Of a stretch of DNA of 64,000 nt, positions 63,669-64,000 are shown piece by piece. The notes under the pieces were generated by a model. It was not told where the DNA came from and did not search any database. It worked only from the letters and a program-made list of their open reading frames with translations. Position 1 is the first letter of the stretch, and every line of letters begins with the position of its first letter. The translations under genes were made by a program, and so were the position numbers. The stretch comes from a bacterium (lineage in GTDB: Bacteria; Planctomycetota; SZUA-567), in contig QKCJ01000036.1 in the NCBI GenBank assembly GCA_003245715.1, forward strand, positions 23,542-87,541. The letters are read 5' to 3'.

Positions 63669-64000
63669 TGTCTGTGTCCATTGACCATTCCCCCTATGAA
63701 TATTCCAAATTTTAAATTAAAATTGGATTCATTTAATGGAGGAAATGGTTATGGCAGCAAAACGCTACACAGCAGAACAGATTGTAAACAAGCTGCGTGA
63801 AGCCGAGGTGTTGATCTCGCAAGGCAATTCGATTGCGCATGCATCCAAACAAATCGGAGTCACTGAACAGACCTATTATCGCTGGCGAAAAGAGTACGGT
63901 GGCCTGAAGTCTGATCAGGCCAAGCGGTTGAAAGAGCTTGAAAAAGAGAACGCCAGTCTTAAGCGATTATTGGCTGACGCGGAACTTGATAAAGCAATTT
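63669..64000 (+). mobile_element. IS3-family insertion sequence, left part (cut by window edge)
   Basis: Contains the IS3 orfA-like gene below. A possible left end is the TGTCTGTGTCCATTGACC stretch at about 63669, but the matching right end is outside the window so the boundary is a guess. Confidence 0.6.
63751..64000 (+). CDS. IS3-family transposase OrfA (3' end outside window)
   Basis: The first 83 residues read MAAKRYTAEQIVNKLREAEV, an HTH (IAHASKQIGVTEQTYYRWRKEYGG) and a leucine-zipper-like KRLKELEKENASLKRLLADAEL, all typical of IS3-group OrfA, which with OrfB forms the transposase. GGAGG lies 9 bp before the ATG. Base composition is clearly more GC-rich than the AT-rich block to its left. 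Confidence 0.93.
   Translation, partial: MAAKRYTAEQIVNKLREAEVLISQGNSIAHASKQIGVTEQTYYRWRKEYGGLKSDQAKRLKELEKENASLKRLLADAELDKAI

Overview
The window looks like chromosomal DNA of a Lentisphaerota-type bacterium (Victivallis-like gut or rumen lineages). This is inferred from H-X9-DG pseudopilins whose genes sit beside very large secreted glycoside-hydrolase-like proteins, a zinc-ribbon Ser/Thr kinase and a large periplasmic TPR protein. I could run no database search, so the taxon is an inference. I see no rRNA, tRNA or CRISPR array.

Layout. 1-15.5 kb: housekeeping genes (mfd, open at the left edge; a HIT protein; glnS; a stand-alone AICAR transformylase; bioA; a lipoprotein; a sodium:solute symporter). 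These are separated by long intergenic spaces holding one dispersed repeat family (about 100-bp arms with GC-rich palindromic caps), REP-like palindromes, an 82-bp x 4 tandem array carrying promoter-like sequences, and an apparently untranslated RNA unit of about 560 nt with its own promoter and terminator. 15.5-30.3 kb: a phage-like locus. It has an S24 repressor on the minus strand and, divergently, terminase small and large subunits, HK97 portal, prohead protease, capsid, a lipoprotein, connectors, a large tail protein with a duplicated Cys-rich insert, two further Cys-rich proteins, a radical SAM/SPASM enzyme and a holin-like protein. No integrase, tail tube, tape measure or endolysin is visible. 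30.3-37.4 kb: EAL-HDOD protein, thioredoxin-fold protein, degenerate PfkB-like protein, TPR lipoprotein-like secreted protein, and a Ser/Thr kinase. 37.4-52.6 kb: carbohydrate catabolism. It comprises an operon (glycosidase-like, cupin isomerase-like, DUF4432 epimerase-like) divergent from an AraC regulator, then secreted glycosidase-like proteins, a pseudopilin, an alpha/alpha-barrel-like protein, a GH3 beta-glucosidase and YjbQ. 52.6-63.5 kb: a strikingly AT-rich accessory block with an autoregulated LacI gene, a GH42-like protein, a second pseudopilin, a 1634-aa LamG/glycosidase-like secreted protein and a CBM9-like protein, ending in an IS3-family orfA that runs off the right edge.

How the parts may work together. 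The strongest candidate for something undescribed is the phage-like locus, where a peptide-modifying radical SAM/SPASM enzyme with a complete seven-Cys SPASM pattern sits beside three Cys-rich proteins, one of them a tail component with 19 Cys in about 100 residues. A modified virion or particle tip is a testable idea. The second is the repeat family, whose copies mostly begin at gene 3' ends in the orientation of the upstream transcript. The carbohydrate loci each pair a local transcription factor with intracellular and exported enzymes, and pseudopilins recur beside the exported ones.
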